From contig CALYLX010000155.1 of NCBI GenBank assembly GCA_944990035.1, positions 62,001-126,000 on the forward strand: a stretch of 64,000 nucleotides of DNA, read 5' to 3'. The DNA is from Clitopilus passeckerianus (taxonomy: Eukaryota > Basidiomycota > Agaricomycetes > Agaricales > Entolomataceae). The notes below the pieces were generated by a model. The model was not told the DNA's origin and did no database searches. It was given only the letters and a program-made list of their open reading frames with translations. A program made the translations under genes and the position numbers. Shown piece after piece: positions 34,415-45,057 of the stretch; the first letter of the stretch is position 1, and every line of letters starts with the position of its first letter.

Positions 34415-34651
34415 GGTGTAGCACCGGCCTCCCCTGCTCCTGCAATCGCCCCCACCTCCTCTAGCGCCTCCCAAGGCGCCAGGACTCAGGTTACCCCTCC
34501 CCGACCCACAGAACACACTGCCACTGGTCACAAATCTCTGGCTCCCATGGAGGGACTGGAGTCTACAGCAACATCTCAACAATCTGGCAGCCGGGTCCCT
34601 GGACCTGCCCCGGGTGTTGCCACAGGTGCTGCCCCTTCGCAACCCGCATCC
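34415..34651 (+). pseudogene. LINE-A copy A9: ORF1 linker fragment
   Basis: 237 bp of the Pro/Ser-rich ORF1 linker, beginning GGTGTAGCACCGG directly after the poly-A of A8 and ending where the 5' UTR of A10 starts. It is an older ORF1 with LINE copies inserted on both sides. Confidence 0.82.
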
Positions 34652-36174
34652 TTTAGATCTGTTACCACCACCATCACAGCCACAACAGCGACGCAAATTC
34701 GCCCTCAAGCACTTGCACACCGCTCAATCCTCCAGTTTTTGTGCCTGTCTGCACTATAAGTAGTGCAGGAGGCACCAAGAAGAATACCCGGCCGCCAGAT
34801 CCGCCTCCGACGCCCTCCACGCCTCAGAAGGGCCATGGCAGTGGCTATGGCGCGTTTGATGGCAAAGAAACTCCCCAGGGCCCCTCTGGCGCTCGAAACA
34901 AGCGTCCTACTCCAGCAATGGATAAGGACAACAGTTTTGACCCAGATGAGAGCCCTGCTCCCTCCGCACCTTCCTCCCCTAAACACAAGCGCAGGAAGGA
35001 TGCCTCTGGTGCTGCTGTTGCGCAGCCCAAGTCCAGAACCACTTCCAGGGCGGCTTCACCAACGCAAGGGTTCTCTCCTGCATTCCCAGGACATTCAGAG
35101 TATGATTCCGTGGGTTTGCAGGTGCAGGCCACGGAGGACGCGGTCGAGGAAGACATAGACATGATCACTGACTCTCTTGTCACCTTCAAGGAGTGGCTCA
35201 ACCGGGCCCCTTCTGCTGCCAGCGATGAGGAACACTCTCGCACCCTTGCAGAAATGCTGGTTCATGTCTGCTCTCAAGTGGCCTCCCTGGGCCTCCTCAA
35301 GTATCTCACCTCAAATGAGAACTTCATTCCTCAAATCCGATGCGTTAGAGATGCCTTGGACGCCTTTATTCCCTCTCCCACTCCCCAGCAGCGCTCTGTG
35401 TGCACTGCTGCTCCCAAAGGTGCTGCAAGCGCAGCATCTGCTTCCTCCACTGCTGCTGCAAGTGGGCATGGTGTAGCACCGGCCTCCTCTGCTCCAGCAG
35501 TTCCCCCCACCTCCTCCAGCGTCTCACAAGGCACCAGGACCCAGGTTACCCTTCCCCGACCCGCGGAACACACTGCCACTGGTCACAAATCTCCGGTTCC
35601 CATGGAGGGACAGGAGTCCACTGTGACATCTCAGCAACCTGACAACCCAGTCCCTGGACCGGACTCAGGTGCTACACCTTCCACATCGCAACCAGGGCGG
35701 GTAAACCCCCAGAAACTGGATGCAATGGCAGCGAGGTCACTGTGGGCATGACTGCGCAGCAATGCGCAGAACTTGCTGAACTCGCGTGTCATCTCTCTGG
35801 ACTGTCCTGGGATGAAGTAGCACAACTCAAGGATAACTCCAACGCCAATAAGCGCAAGGCAGCGTCCTCCCCATCTCCTACTGCTCCCTCCCCTTCGAAA
35901 AGGAAGCAGAAGCTCAAATCCACGATGCGCGGCCCCTTACGCAAGCAGTGCTTTGTCTACGCTACCAGGGGCAATGGAGACAATGCTGTCTCTGTTCCTC
36001 TTCCCATTTTGCCTGAACAGGCTGTCTCCACCCTCAACCTTCGCTTTGGCGCTGGTGGGTCTAAGAACCGCGCTATTCATGCTGAAATTGGCAGGGGCAA
36101 CGCTATCATTGTTTACCTCGATGAGACACCCACCCACAGTGACCTAGGCATCATCCGGGTCGCTGTTGAGCGCG
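34652..36174 (+). pseudogene. LINE-A copy A10: 5' UTR and ORF1, broken
   Basis: The 5' UTR starts AGATCTGTTACCACC. The ORF1 initiator is ATA at 34756 in place of ATG (ISSAGGTKK). The frame is open to 35751 but has a deletion between the linker and the EVTVGMTAQQCAEL segment (near 35732), after which coding continues in another frame to GIIRVAVERV. The zinc knuckles are missing because ORF1 is cut at 36174. Confidence 0.85.
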
Positions 36175-36222
36175 TCCAGACAATTGCTACTACCAACAAG
36201 CGTCCATGGGATCTTATGCGCT
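36175..36222 (+). repeat. LINE-A ORF2 snippet carrying a 15-bp target duplication
   Basis: 48 bp encode QTIATTNKRPWDLMR of ORF2, joined directly to ORF1. The last 15 bp (GGGATCTTATGCGCT, 36208-36222) reappear, inverted, at 40165-40179 beside the poly-A of the opposite LINE-C copy. It is therefore the 5' flank of a LINE-C insertion into LINE-A ORF2. Confidence 0.75.
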
Positions 36223-38389
36223 CGCTTCTTGATCTCTTACCACCACCATCAAAGTGGTGATCTCGCACTATTTGCTCAATATTTCGCTCAATTCTTGTCG
36301 GATCGACACCAAACTATGTCTGGGAGTTCCTCTGGAGCTCGCCGTTATGCCTCCAACCCCCGATCTAGACCGATCATATCGGATCCCACTCGGGACGTCG
36401 AGATGTCCTCTGAGGAGGATGAACTCAATATTTCTCAAGGAGCACCCTGGCAACAGGTTCCCACTCGTTCCACTACTGCTCCCCCGCGCGTTAGAGCGCC
36501 ACTGGGCATTGCTGAAGGCAAAGCACTGATTGCTTCTCGCGCCGCTACTAAGGCCAAGCGCAAGAAGAACAGTGACTCCTCCCCTCCCACTGAGCGCGCT
36601 GGCTCTCCAGAAAAGAGACAGCGGGCTGGTACTATCACCCCAGCGTCTGTGGAACAGCAGGCCCCTCTTCCTACTGAGGAACCAATCTCTGGTCCTTCAG
36701 TTTCATCGCCTCCCACTCCCTCCGCCCCCTCTGTGGGTGACGCCTTGAAGCATGTGGAGGAAACCATTCAACTTGTCTCTGCACAAGTTGAATCCATTCG
36801 TGAGCAGGGCCTTTCTCTAGAGGTCCCTGCTTCTGCCAATGTTGGCACTGCGCTTATTCGGCTTGTCCGGGTGGCTGGTGCTAGCGGCCTTCTTCGTGCG
36901 GCGGTTAACGCCAATCCCAACATTCAGGCGGGGTTCGGCAATTTGGGGGGCACGCTCCTCAAATTTGGCCCTCAACCCACCTCAACCCCCAACTCTACCC
37001 TAGGTGGCGCTCCTGCTCCGCCCGCTCCCATCCCCGCATCTTCCCGGCCTAACCCGGGTCGGAAGACTGCGCCTCCTCCCGTCCCTCCCCGGAACCCGGC
37101 TCGTCCCTATGGGCGCCCTGTCAACGTGGCAGGTGCTGCTCCATCTGGTGGTCGTGTGAAGGTCTTGCCCAAGGGCACCTTTGCACGCTGTCGTCGCAAC
37201 CGCAACAGCGGCTAATGCCGCTGCTGCGCCTGCTCCCTCCACCATCACCATTAAGCGCCCTGGCGCTAAAGTGGGTAGTGACATCACTGCTCTGGCCACT
37301 CTGGCTAGGGCCTATCCCAATTTGGATGCTGAGCAACTTGCTCGCATTCACTTGAAGACCTCTGGCCAACCTTCTCCTGCACCCAAGCCTACCCAGGTTA
37401 AGGTGCAGTCCACCACACGTGGTTCTTCTCGCAAGAGGATCATTGCAATCCCCTCTGCGACTGTCAATGCCTCTGTCTCTCTTGAGACTATTGTGGCGAC
37501 GGTCAATCGTGGCCTCACCAAGAGGTCAAAACTCCGCATTGTGACTGCCTCCCTCGGCATGGGAGGCTACTTCATGCACACCACTCAGGTCCCCAATGCT
37601 GCCGACCTTGAGATTGTTTCCGAGTGGCTGGTCAAGGCCTTCCCAGCTGGCACCCCTGCTTTCACCTGTGAGACCGCAGTCGCGGTCCTACCTCAAAATC
37701 ATCAACGCCCCTACCTCTCTGTTGACGCTGACGGGGAGGAGGTCACCCTATCTCGCCCTGCTATTGAGTCTGTACTCACAGCAGGTGACACCCTTCACGG
37801 TGCACAGTTGACCGCCCTCCGCGAGTTGTTCGCAACTCAAAGACGGCCGACTCATGCACTGTCTTCTTTGAGGTCTGGGACACCCGCCGGTGCTCGCTCC
37901 GTGACCTAGACGGGACACGTGTCCTTGTCTATGGTCATTCCTGCCTACTTTGCGGTGCGGAGAAAAGGCCTGGAGTCCTCAGTGTCGGCGCTGCTGGCAC
38001 TTTGGTCATACTGCAGACAAATGCCCTGTCAAGGACGATGTCTGCTCTCATTGCGGGGGCCTCATAATGTGGCTCTCCATCGTCGCCTAGCGTCTTGCTG
38101 CAAAGGCAATGCCAACGCTACCCCCCCAGTGGCTCCTACCCCAGATGGGACCCCCTGCCCTCACTCTGCCAAGTGTGTCAACTGTGGCAAGCATCACTCT
38201 TCTGATGACCGCAAATGCGTGTTCTGAAAGAATCACTTCAATATCAACTGGATCCTCAGTCGATACCACCGTGATTGGGTCTAACTAGCCTCAGCCATGA
38301 CGCCAATGTCCAACTGGGTGTCTAGTGCTTGTCTTTTACACACCGCCATACTCTATGCAGGTGCCGTTCCACCATGCACCCCTTACCCC
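36223..38389 (+). mobile_element. LINE-C half-LINE, copy C1, 3' truncated
   Basis: The 5' UTR starts CTTCTTGATCTCTTACCACC, the LINE-C counterpart of the LINE-A start. ORF1 is at 36316-38283, followed by the start of the 3' UTR, cut at CACCCCTTACCCC by the poly-A of minus-strand A11. Together with C2 (40180-42573) it forms an inverted repeat with arms of about 2.2 kb around A11. No ORF2 is present. Confidence 0.85.
36316..38283 (+). pseudogene. LINE-C ORF1, frameshifted (C1)
   Basis: Starts MSGSSSGARRYASNPRSRP. Residues 1-290 match C2 exactly. Single- and two-base indels then follow within 37188-37990 (extra T near 37189, lost GT near 37672, lost C in C-runs near 37711, 37816 and 37978), mostly at short homopolymers. 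The knuckle region (CVNCGKHHSSDDRKC) ends in TGA at 38226 where C3 has Trp. I noticed no base substitutions against C2, which makes sequencing or assembly error a serious possibility. Confidence 0.82.
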
Positions 38390-40179
38390 TTTTTTTTTTT
38401 TTAATCTAAGCCCTACGCCCCCGGAGGGGGCGTCTAACAATTTATATTCCGGCGCCCGATCGCAGTCCGGTCGCAAGTACCTAAATACTACACGGAATAC
38501 GAGGTGCACCAAAGAGCAAGCTAGGGTGGCCCCCGAGGATAAATCTCTCAATGAGTATGGTAGCGTGCAACACCCCGCAGAAGCAGCGAAAACCCTGGAG
38601 GCCAGGCTCGCCGCTATATAAAGGATGGAGCACTGACGCCTATGCATGGAAAACCATGCCAGACGCTTCGGCCTGTTCTCTACGAAAAAATTGGTGTGCA
38701 CCCGGCACCCAGACAAGGTCATCTGGGCGCGGTGGCTTTAGTCGAGTCTGAGAGCACAACTATCTTGAGGCAGTTGTTGCGCAGGACAGCCTTGCTTAAC
38801 CTTGCACCTTTATAGAACCAGAGGCCCACACCATACGTAGCGACCGGAAGGACGCATGCACGGTAGAGCAGCCGCTTCTGCATAGGGGTGATACCCCTTG
38901 ATGAGTTACCAAGCATGATCATCGCCTTGACAGTGGTCAGGGCCTTGGTAGAGTAATACTTAACATGGTGGCTAAAGGATAGCGACCGGTCAACGTAGAA
39001 GCCTAAGTAGTGCCAAATGCTCTTGGGCTGAAGTGGCGAGTTGCCAGTGTGTGGAGCAAAGCCCAAGTCAATGGCAGGATTGACATCGTTGTGCTTGCGA
39101 GAGAAGTGGAAGACCTCTGTCTTATCATGTTCCAAGACGAGGCCAAGTGCAGTAACAAGCTCTGTGATGACAGCATATGCTTGTTGGAGTAGGGTGATGT
39201 TCTCCCCAAAGGATGGGGACTGAACGATGAGCGAACCATCATCCACATACGACATGAGTGTTGTAACGCCAGGAGCAATCTTGCGTTCAAAAAGCCTCAT
39301 CCCCGGCACTAAATAGAGCGCAGAGAGGAGGGGGGATAAAGCAGATCCCTGGCCAACGCCAACATCTGCAGAATACTTGCTGGACTCTTCGCCGTTCCAG
39401 CTGTAGGATGTGTGTCTCCCAACAATGTAAGATGCAAAGAAGTTGCAGACCTCTGGTGCAAAGCCCAGTCTGCGCAGTATGCGTAGCAGCATGTCATGGT
39501 TGAGAGAGGGGAAGAACTGAGCAAGGTCAAATGCGACCACGCTTGTCTTCAACCCTCTATCTAGCCCAACCGGCCTTGACGATGTGAGTGAGATAAACAC
39601 TTGCATCCTCAGTGGAGTGTTGGCGCACACCTCCAAACTGGTTGGGATGAAACACGCCGAATTTCTGTGCTTCAAACTGCATTCTGTTTGCAAGCATCTT
39701 CTCAAAGAGTTTTCCTAGTGTGTTGAGCAACACAATAGGGCGGAACATCTTGAGAGTTGAGTAGTGCGGTTTGCCAGGCTTGGGAACAATAGCAGAGCAC
39801 GACTCTTTGAAGTGAGAGGGCCAGTGACCTGCCCGAAGACAGGCATTGGCAATCTCGACGAATCTGGTTGCAATGACAGTATCAGCGACCAAGGATTTGA
39901 GCTGAAGCCATGTGAGGTGATCAGGACCAGGAGCAGAGGTGTTCGAACACTTTGCTAGTTCTTCTCTAAGCTCATTAACACCAAAGTCCCACCACTCGCG
40001 CGGAGGAGACTGAGGCACATCATCAAGCACAGAGGGGTCAACAGGGCGGTCAGAGGCCGAGTTGTATGTTGATCCAAGAGCAGCCCACAGCGACTCAAGG
40101 GATTTGCAAGGTTCGCCATTGTGGTGAATTGCCTCATGTGTAGGGAGCTCGCGCTGTTTGGCCCAGCGCATAAGATCCC
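38390..40179 (-). mobile_element. LINE-A copy A11: RT to poly-A with internal deletions
   Basis: A T-run at 38390-38402 is the poly-A of this minus-strand copy. The tail hairpin, 3' UTR and ORF2 C-terminus follow, with deletions joining the RT thumb to RNase H and RNase H to the C-terminus (38735-38800). The RT is nearly complete back to the GGGATCTTATGCGCT site (40165-40179), which is the target duplication of LINE-C copy C2. Confidence 0.87.
38719..40171 (-). pseudogene. LINE-A reverse transcriptase (A11)
   Basis: The minus-strand RT reads MRWAKQRELPTHEAI to the KMFRPIVLLNTLGK block, then a two-base insertion near 39565 (LDRGLKT) shifts the frame, and FDLAQFFPSLNHDML to TLMSYVDDGSLIVQS follows. 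The palm motif is intact. The thumb ends at WFYKGAR and is fused to an RNase H piece (VLRNNCLKIVVLSDSTKA). It is the spacer of the LINE-C inverted repeat. Confidence 0.85.
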
Positions 40180-42573
40180 TTTTTTTTGTTTTTTTTTTGA
40201 GATCAAATCCAACACCCCTGCAGGGGGTGTCAGAAAATTTATATCCCGGTGCGTGATAGCAGTCCGGCGGGTGTATCTAATACAAAAGTAAAGACATTGA
40301 CAATAAGGTCCGTACACTAAGTACGGCAGCAAATCGAGAGTGCAAATCTGAAATGAGCACATAGCTGCAAGCAGCGACTAGTGTTCAGCGGAGCCCGGTA
40401 GGGGTAAGGGGTGCATGGTGGAACGGCACCTGCATAGAGTATGGCGGTGTGTAAAAGACAAGCACTAGACACCCAGTTGGACATTGGCGTCATGGCTGAG
40501 GCTAGTTAGACCCAATCACGGTGGTATCGACTGAGGATCCAGTTGATATTGAAGTGATTCTTTCAGAACACGCATTTGCGGTCATCAGAAGAGTGATGCT
40601 TGCCACAGTTGACACACTTGGCAGAGTGAGGGCAGGGGGTCCCATCTGGGGTAGGAGCCACTGGGGGGGTAGCGTTGGCATTGCCTTTGCAGCAAGACGC
40701 TAGGCGACGATGGAGAGCCACATTATGAGGCCCCCGCAATGAGAGCAGACATCGTCCTTGACAGGGCATTTGTCTGCAGTATGACCAAAGTGCCAGCAGC
40801 GCCGACACTGAGGGACTCCAGGCCTTTTCTCCGCACCGCAAAGTAGGCAGGAATGACCATAGACAAGGACACGTGTCCCGTCTAGGTCACGGAGGCGAGC
40901 ACCCCGGCGGGTGTCCCAGACCTCAAAGAAGACAGTGCATGAGTCGGCCGTCTTTGAGTTGCGAACAACTCGCGGAGGGGCGGTCAACTGTGCACCGTGA
41001 AGGGTGTCACCTGCTGTGAGTACAGACTCAATAGCAGGGCGAGATAGGGTGACCTCCTCCCCGTCAGCGTCAACAGAGAGGTAGGGGGCGTTGATGATTT
41101 TGAGGTAGGACCGCGACTGCGGTACCTCACAGGTGAAAGCAGGGGTGCCAGCTGGGAAGGCCTTGACCAGCCACTCGGAAACAATCTCAAGGTCGGCAGC
41201 ATTGGGGACCTGAGTGGTGTGCATGAAGTAGCCTCCCATGCCGAGGGAGGCAGTCACAATGCGGAGTTTTGACCTCTTGGTGAGGCCACGATTGACCGTC
41301 GCCACAATAGTCTCAAGAGAGACAGAGGCATTGACAGTCGCAGAGGGGATTGCAATGATCCTCTTGCGAGAAGAACCACGTGTGGTGGACTGCACCTTAA
41401 CCTGGGTAGGCTTGGGTGCAGGAGAAGGTTGGCCAGAGGTCTTCAAGTGAATGCGAGCAAGTTGCTCAGCATCCAAATTGGGATAGGCCCTAGCCAGAGT
41501 GGCCAGAGCAGTGATGTCACTACCCACTTTAGCGCCAGGGCGCTTAATGGTGATGGTGGAGGGAGCAGGCGCAGCAGCGGCATTAGCCGCTGTTGCGGTT
41601 GCGACGACGCGTGCAAAGGTGCCCTTGGGCAAGACCTTCACACGACCACCAGATGGAGCAGCACCTGCCACGTTGACAGGGCGCCCATAGGGACGAGCCG
41701 GGTTCCGGGGAGGGACGGGAGGAGGCGCAGTCTTCCGACCCGGGTTAGGCCGGGAAGATGCGGGGATGGGAGCGGGCGGAGCAGGAGCGCCACCTAGGGT
41801 AGAGTTGGGGGTTGAGGTGGGTTGAGGGCCAAATTTGAGGAGCGTGCCCCCCAAATTGCCGAACCCCGCCTGAATGTTGGGATTGGCGTTAACCGCCGCA
41901 CGAAGAAGGCCGCTAGCACCAGCCACCCGGACAAGCCGAATAAGCGCAGTGCCAACATTGGCAGAAGCAGGGACCTCTAGAGAAAGGCCCTGCTCACGAA
42001 TGGATTCAACTTGTGCAGAGACAAGTTGAATGGTTTCCTCCACATGCTTCAAGGCGTCACCCACAGAGGGGGCGGAGGGAGTGGGAGGCGATGAAACTGA
42101 AGGACCAGAGATTGGTTCCTCAGTAGGAAGAGGGGCCTGCTGTTCCACAGACGCTGGGGTGATAGTACCAGCCCGCTGTCTCTTTTCTGGAGAGCCAGCG
42201 CGCTCAGTGGGAGGGGAGGAGTCACTGTTCTTCTTGCGCTTGGCCTTAGTAGCGGCGCGAGAAGCAATCAGTGCTTTGCCTTCAGCAATGCCCAGTGGCG
42301 CTCTAACGCGCGGGGGAGCAGTAGTGGAACGAGTGGGAACCTGTTGCCAGGGTGCTCCTTGAGAAATATTGAGTTCATCCTCCTCAGAGGACATCTCGAC
42401 GTCCCGAGTGGGATCCGATATGATCGGTCTAGATCGGGGGTTGGAGGCATAACGGCGAGCTCCAGAGGAACTCCCAGACATAGTTTGGTGTCGATCCGAC
42501 AAGAATTGAGCGAAATATTGAGCAAATAGTGCGAGATCACCACTTTGATGGTGGTGGTAAGAGATCAAGAAGC
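40180..42573 (-). mobile_element. LINE-C half-LINE, copy C2, complete
   Basis: On the minus strand: 5' UTR from 42573 (GCTTCTTGATCTCTTACC), ORF1, a 3' UTR of ~300 bp, hairpin-like GACACCCCCTGCAGGGGGTG, TTTGATCTC and poly-A (40180-40199, one G interruption). About 2.4 kb in all. There is no room for and no trace of an ORF2. The 3' flank is GGGATCTTATGCGCT inside LINE-A ORF2; the 5' flank is a LINE-A RT-thumb fragment, so the expected 5' duplication is not here but next to C1. Confidence 0.87.
40700..42481 (-). CDS. LINE-C ORF1, gag-like zinc-knuckle protein (best copy)
   Basis: 593 residues from MSGSSSGARR (ATG 42481-42479). The N-terminus is charged and Ser-rich, followed by a helical segment (VEETIQLVSAQVESIREQ), a Gly/Pro/Ala-rich linker, an RNA-binding-like region (SSRKRIIAIPSATVN ... 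MGGYFMHTTQVPNAADLEIVSEWLV), the pre-knuckle block TADSCTVFFEVWDTRRG and knuckles CRRCWHFGHTADKC and CSHCGG. A one-base loss shared with C1 shifts the frame after CSHCGG and ends at VA*. The remaining knuckles lie downstream (to about 40506) in another frame. The product would be an RNA-binding partner for LINE RNPs. Confidence 0.82.
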   Translation of the reverse strand: MSGSSSGARRYASNPRSRPIISDPTRDVEMSSEEDELNISQGAPWQQVPTRSTTAPPRVRAPLGIAEGKALIASRAATKAKRKKNSDSSPPTERAGSPEKRQRAGTITPASVEQQAPLPTEEPISGPSVSSPPTPSAPSVGDALKHVEETIQLVSAQVESIREQGLSLEVPASANVGTALIRLVRVAGASGLLRAAVNANPNIQAGFGNLGGTLLKFGPQPTSTPNSTLGGAPAPPAPIPASSRPNPGRKTAPPPVPPRNPARPYGRPVNVAGAAPSGGRVKVLPKGTFARVVATATAANAAAAPAPSTITIKRPGAKVGSDITALATLARAYPNLDAEQLARIHLKTSGQPSPAPKPTQVKVQSTTRGSSRKRIIAIPSATVNASVSLETIVATVNRGLTKRSKLRIVTASLGMGGYFMHTTQVPNAADLEIVSEWLVKAFPAGTPAFTCEVPQSRSYLKIINAPYLSVDADGEEVTLSRPAIESVLTAGDTLHGAQLTAPPRVVRNSKTADSCTVFFEVWDTRRGARLRDLDGTRVLVYGHSCLLCGAEKRPGVPQCRRCWHFGHTADKCPVKDDVCSHCGGLIMWLSIVA

Positions 42574-42947
42574 CGTTGTGTGGGCCTCTGGTTCTAAAAG
42601 GGTGCAAGGTGCAAGACTGCTATGTCACACCTGCGCACTATGCAACACAAGGCTGCCAGGTGGATATGGTTGTGGACTCTGATGCACATGCTATGCACGT
42701 TTCCGAGCCTCTTAACCCTGTCCATGGAGAAGCAGTCCCAGGCCTCCACCTGTTGGATATGCACTCTGGCTGGGTTTCATTTGACACTACAGTATCATTG
42801 CAACATCTAAGGATGCCCTTGATTCTCGTCGCATTCACTTGGATGTGATTCGCGCTGATGCAGAATTGTCTGACACCACAGTGTTGGTGGCAGCTGATGC
42901 GTCTGTTCCCAGAAGCAGGAAGCACCAAGCAGTTGCTGCCTGCTCCC
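42574..42947 (+). pseudogene. LINE-A copy A12: RT thumb/RNase H fragment
   Basis: Plus-strand pieces of ORF2 (VGLWF-KGARCKTAMSHLRTMQHKAARW, then VVDSDAHAMHVSEPLNP to AADASVPRSRKHQAVAAC) joined by an internal deletion near 42666. It breaks at CTGCTCCCTCATAATG, where LINE-C sequence continues; both partners share a few bases at the join. Confidence 0.82.
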
Positions 42948-43490
42948 TCATAATGTGGCCCTCCATCGTCGTCTAGCGTCTTGCTGCAAGGGCAATGCCA
43001 ACGCTACCCCTCCAGTGGCTCCTACCCCAGATGGGACCCCTTGCCCTCACTCTGCCAAGTGCGTCAACTGTGGCAAGCATCACTCTTCCGATGACTGCAA
43101 ATGCGTGTTCTGGAAGAATCACTTCAATATCAACTGGATCCTCAGTCGATACCACCGTGATCGGGTCTAACTAGACTCGGCCACGACGCCAATGTCCAAA
43201 TGGGCATCCAGCGCTTGTCTTTACATGCTGCAATACTCTATGCAGGTGCCGTTCCACCATGCACCCCTTACCCCTACCGGGCTCCGCTGGACACTAGTCG
43301 CTGCTTGCAGCCATGTGTTCATTTCAGATTTGCACTCTCAATTTGCTGCTGTACTTAGTGTACGGACCTTATTGTCAATGTCTTTACTTTTGTATTAGAT
43401 ACACCCGCCGGACTGCTATCGCGCACCGGGATATAAATTTTCTGACACCCCCTGCGGGGGTGTTGGATTTGATCTCAAAAAAAAAAAAAA
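42948..43490 (+). mobile_element. LINE-C copy C3: ORF1 end, 3' UTR and poly-A
   Basis: Encodes the last ORF1 residues (ALHRRLASCCKGN ... CVNCGKHHSSDDCKCVFWKNHFNINWILSRYHRDRV), stop at 43168-43170. It has an intact Trp codon where C1 and C2 have TGA. The 3' UTR of about 300 bp, GGGATATAAATT, hairpin GACACCCCCTGCGGGGGTG, TTTGATCTC and A14 follow. This copy shows most clearly that the ORF1 stop leads straight into the 3' UTR. Confidence 0.88.
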
Positions 43491-43548
43491 GGTACTATCA
43501 CACCAGCTGTTATGGAATGGCTCCCCACTCCCTCAGCTGAGGAACCAG

Positions 43549-43915
43549 GATTTTTTTTCTTTTTGATCAAAGCCCCATGCCCTAGAGGGGGCGTCTGACA
43601 ATTTATATTCCAGTGCCCGTTCGCAGTCCGGTCGCAAGTACTTAAATACATGCATTGTATACTAACGTAAGTAAAAACCGTGTTCGTCGAGTGAACTACA
43701 CTGAATATGGGTGCACCAAAGAGCAAGCCAGGGTGGCCCCCGAGAATAAATCTATCACTGAGTATAGTAGTGTGCAACACCCTCCAGAAGCAGCAAGAAC
43801 CCTGGAAAACCAGGCTCGCCGCTATATGAAGGCTGGAGCACTGACGTCTATGCATGGAAAGTCATGCCAGACGCTTCGGCCTGTTCTCTTCGAACAAATT
43901 GCTGTGCATCCAGCA
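43549..43915 (-). mobile_element. LINE-A copy A13: short 3' end with target duplication
   Basis: A 5'-truncated 3' UTR (minus strand) with its poly-A (T-run 43551-43565, one C). It is flanked by TGAGGAACCAG on both sides (43538-43548 and 43916-43926). This is the clearest complete LINE insertion in the window and proves target-primed insertion with an 11-bp duplication. Confidence 0.9.
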
Positions 43916-43926
43916 TGAGGAACCAG

Positions 43927-45057
43927 TATCTGGTCCCTCTGTCTCATCGCCTCCCACCCCTTCTCTTCCTACTGTAGGTGACACCCTGAAGCACGTGGAG
44001 GAAACCATTCAACTTGTCTCTGCACAAGTTGAATCTATTTGTGAGCAAGGCCTCTCTCTAGAGGTCCTGGCTTCTGCCAATGTTGGTGCTGCGCTTATCC
44101 GGCTTGTCCGCGTGGCTGGTGCTAGCGGCCTTCTTCGCCCGGTGGTTAACGCCAATCCCAATATTCAGGCGGGTTTCGGCAATTTGGGGGGCACGCTCCT
44201 CAAATTTAGCCCTCAACCCACCTCAACCCCCAACCCTACCCCAGGTGGCGCTCCTGCTCCACCCGTTCCCGCTCCCGCATCTTCCCAGCCTAATCCGGGT
44301 TGGAAGACTGCGCCTCCCGTTCCTCCCCGGAACCTGGCTTGTCCTTATGGGCGTCCTGTCAACGTGGCAGGTGCTGCTCTATCTGGTAGTTGTGCAAAGG
44401 TCTTGTCAAGAGGCACATTTGCATGTGTCGTCGCAAGCACCCGCCCCTACCGCTAAGCGCTCTAGCGCTAAAGTAGGTGGCGACATTACTGCTTTAGCCG
44501 CATTGGCCAAAGCCTATCCCACCCTCACTGCTGAGCAGCTTGCTCACGTCCATCAACACCCTCCACGGTGTGCAGTTGGCTATCCCTCTGTGAGCTGTAC
44601 ACAACTCAAAGACGGCTGACTTCTGCACTGTTTTCTTCAAGGTCTGGGACACCTGCCGGGGTGCTCGCCTCCGCGACTTAGATGGGACACGTGTCCTTGT
44701 CTATAGTCGGTCATGCCTGCTTCACGCTGCGGAGAAAAGGCCTGGTTCCCCTCAGTGTCAGTGCTGCTGGCACTTTGGTCACACTGCAGATAGCTGCCCT
44801 GTCAAAGGTGACATCTGCTCTCACTGCGGAGGTCCACATAATGTGGCCCTCCACTGCCATCTAGCTTCGTGTTGCAAAGCCAATACTAATGCTACCCCAC
44901 CAGTGGCTCCCACTCCCGATGGAACCCCCTGCCCTCACGCTGCCAAGTGCACCAACTGTGGCAAGAATCATGCTTCCGATGACCGCAAATGCGTGTTCTG
45001 GAAGCACTGCTTCAACATCAACTGGATCCTCAGCTGTTACCACTGTGATCAGGTCTA
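43927..45057 (+). pseudogene. LINE-C ORF1 (C4), deleted and frameshifted
   Basis: Encodes VSGPSVSSPPTPS ... VEETIQLVSAQVES and the Gly/Pro linker to KVLSRGTFACVVAS. The frame is lost at a deletion near 44445, and a further deletion near 44560 removes the RNA-binding-like region. The pre-knuckle block and three knuckles (last: CTNCGKNHASDDRKC) are present to the stop. Many codons differ from C1-C3 by C-to-T or G-to-A changes. Confidence 0.82.

Noticed and set aside
36435..36767. Antisense 110-codon ORF over LINE-C ORF1 (also 42030-42362)
   Set aside because: It mirrors the low-complexity sense ORF and appears twice only because the repeat is duplicated.
36223..42573. Reading the 2.2-kb inverted repeat as the long TIRs of one giant DNA transposon
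   Set aside because: The arms contain a LINE-type ORF1, 3' UTR and poly-A, and the flanks are LINE-A sequence with a LINE target duplication; no transposase is inside.
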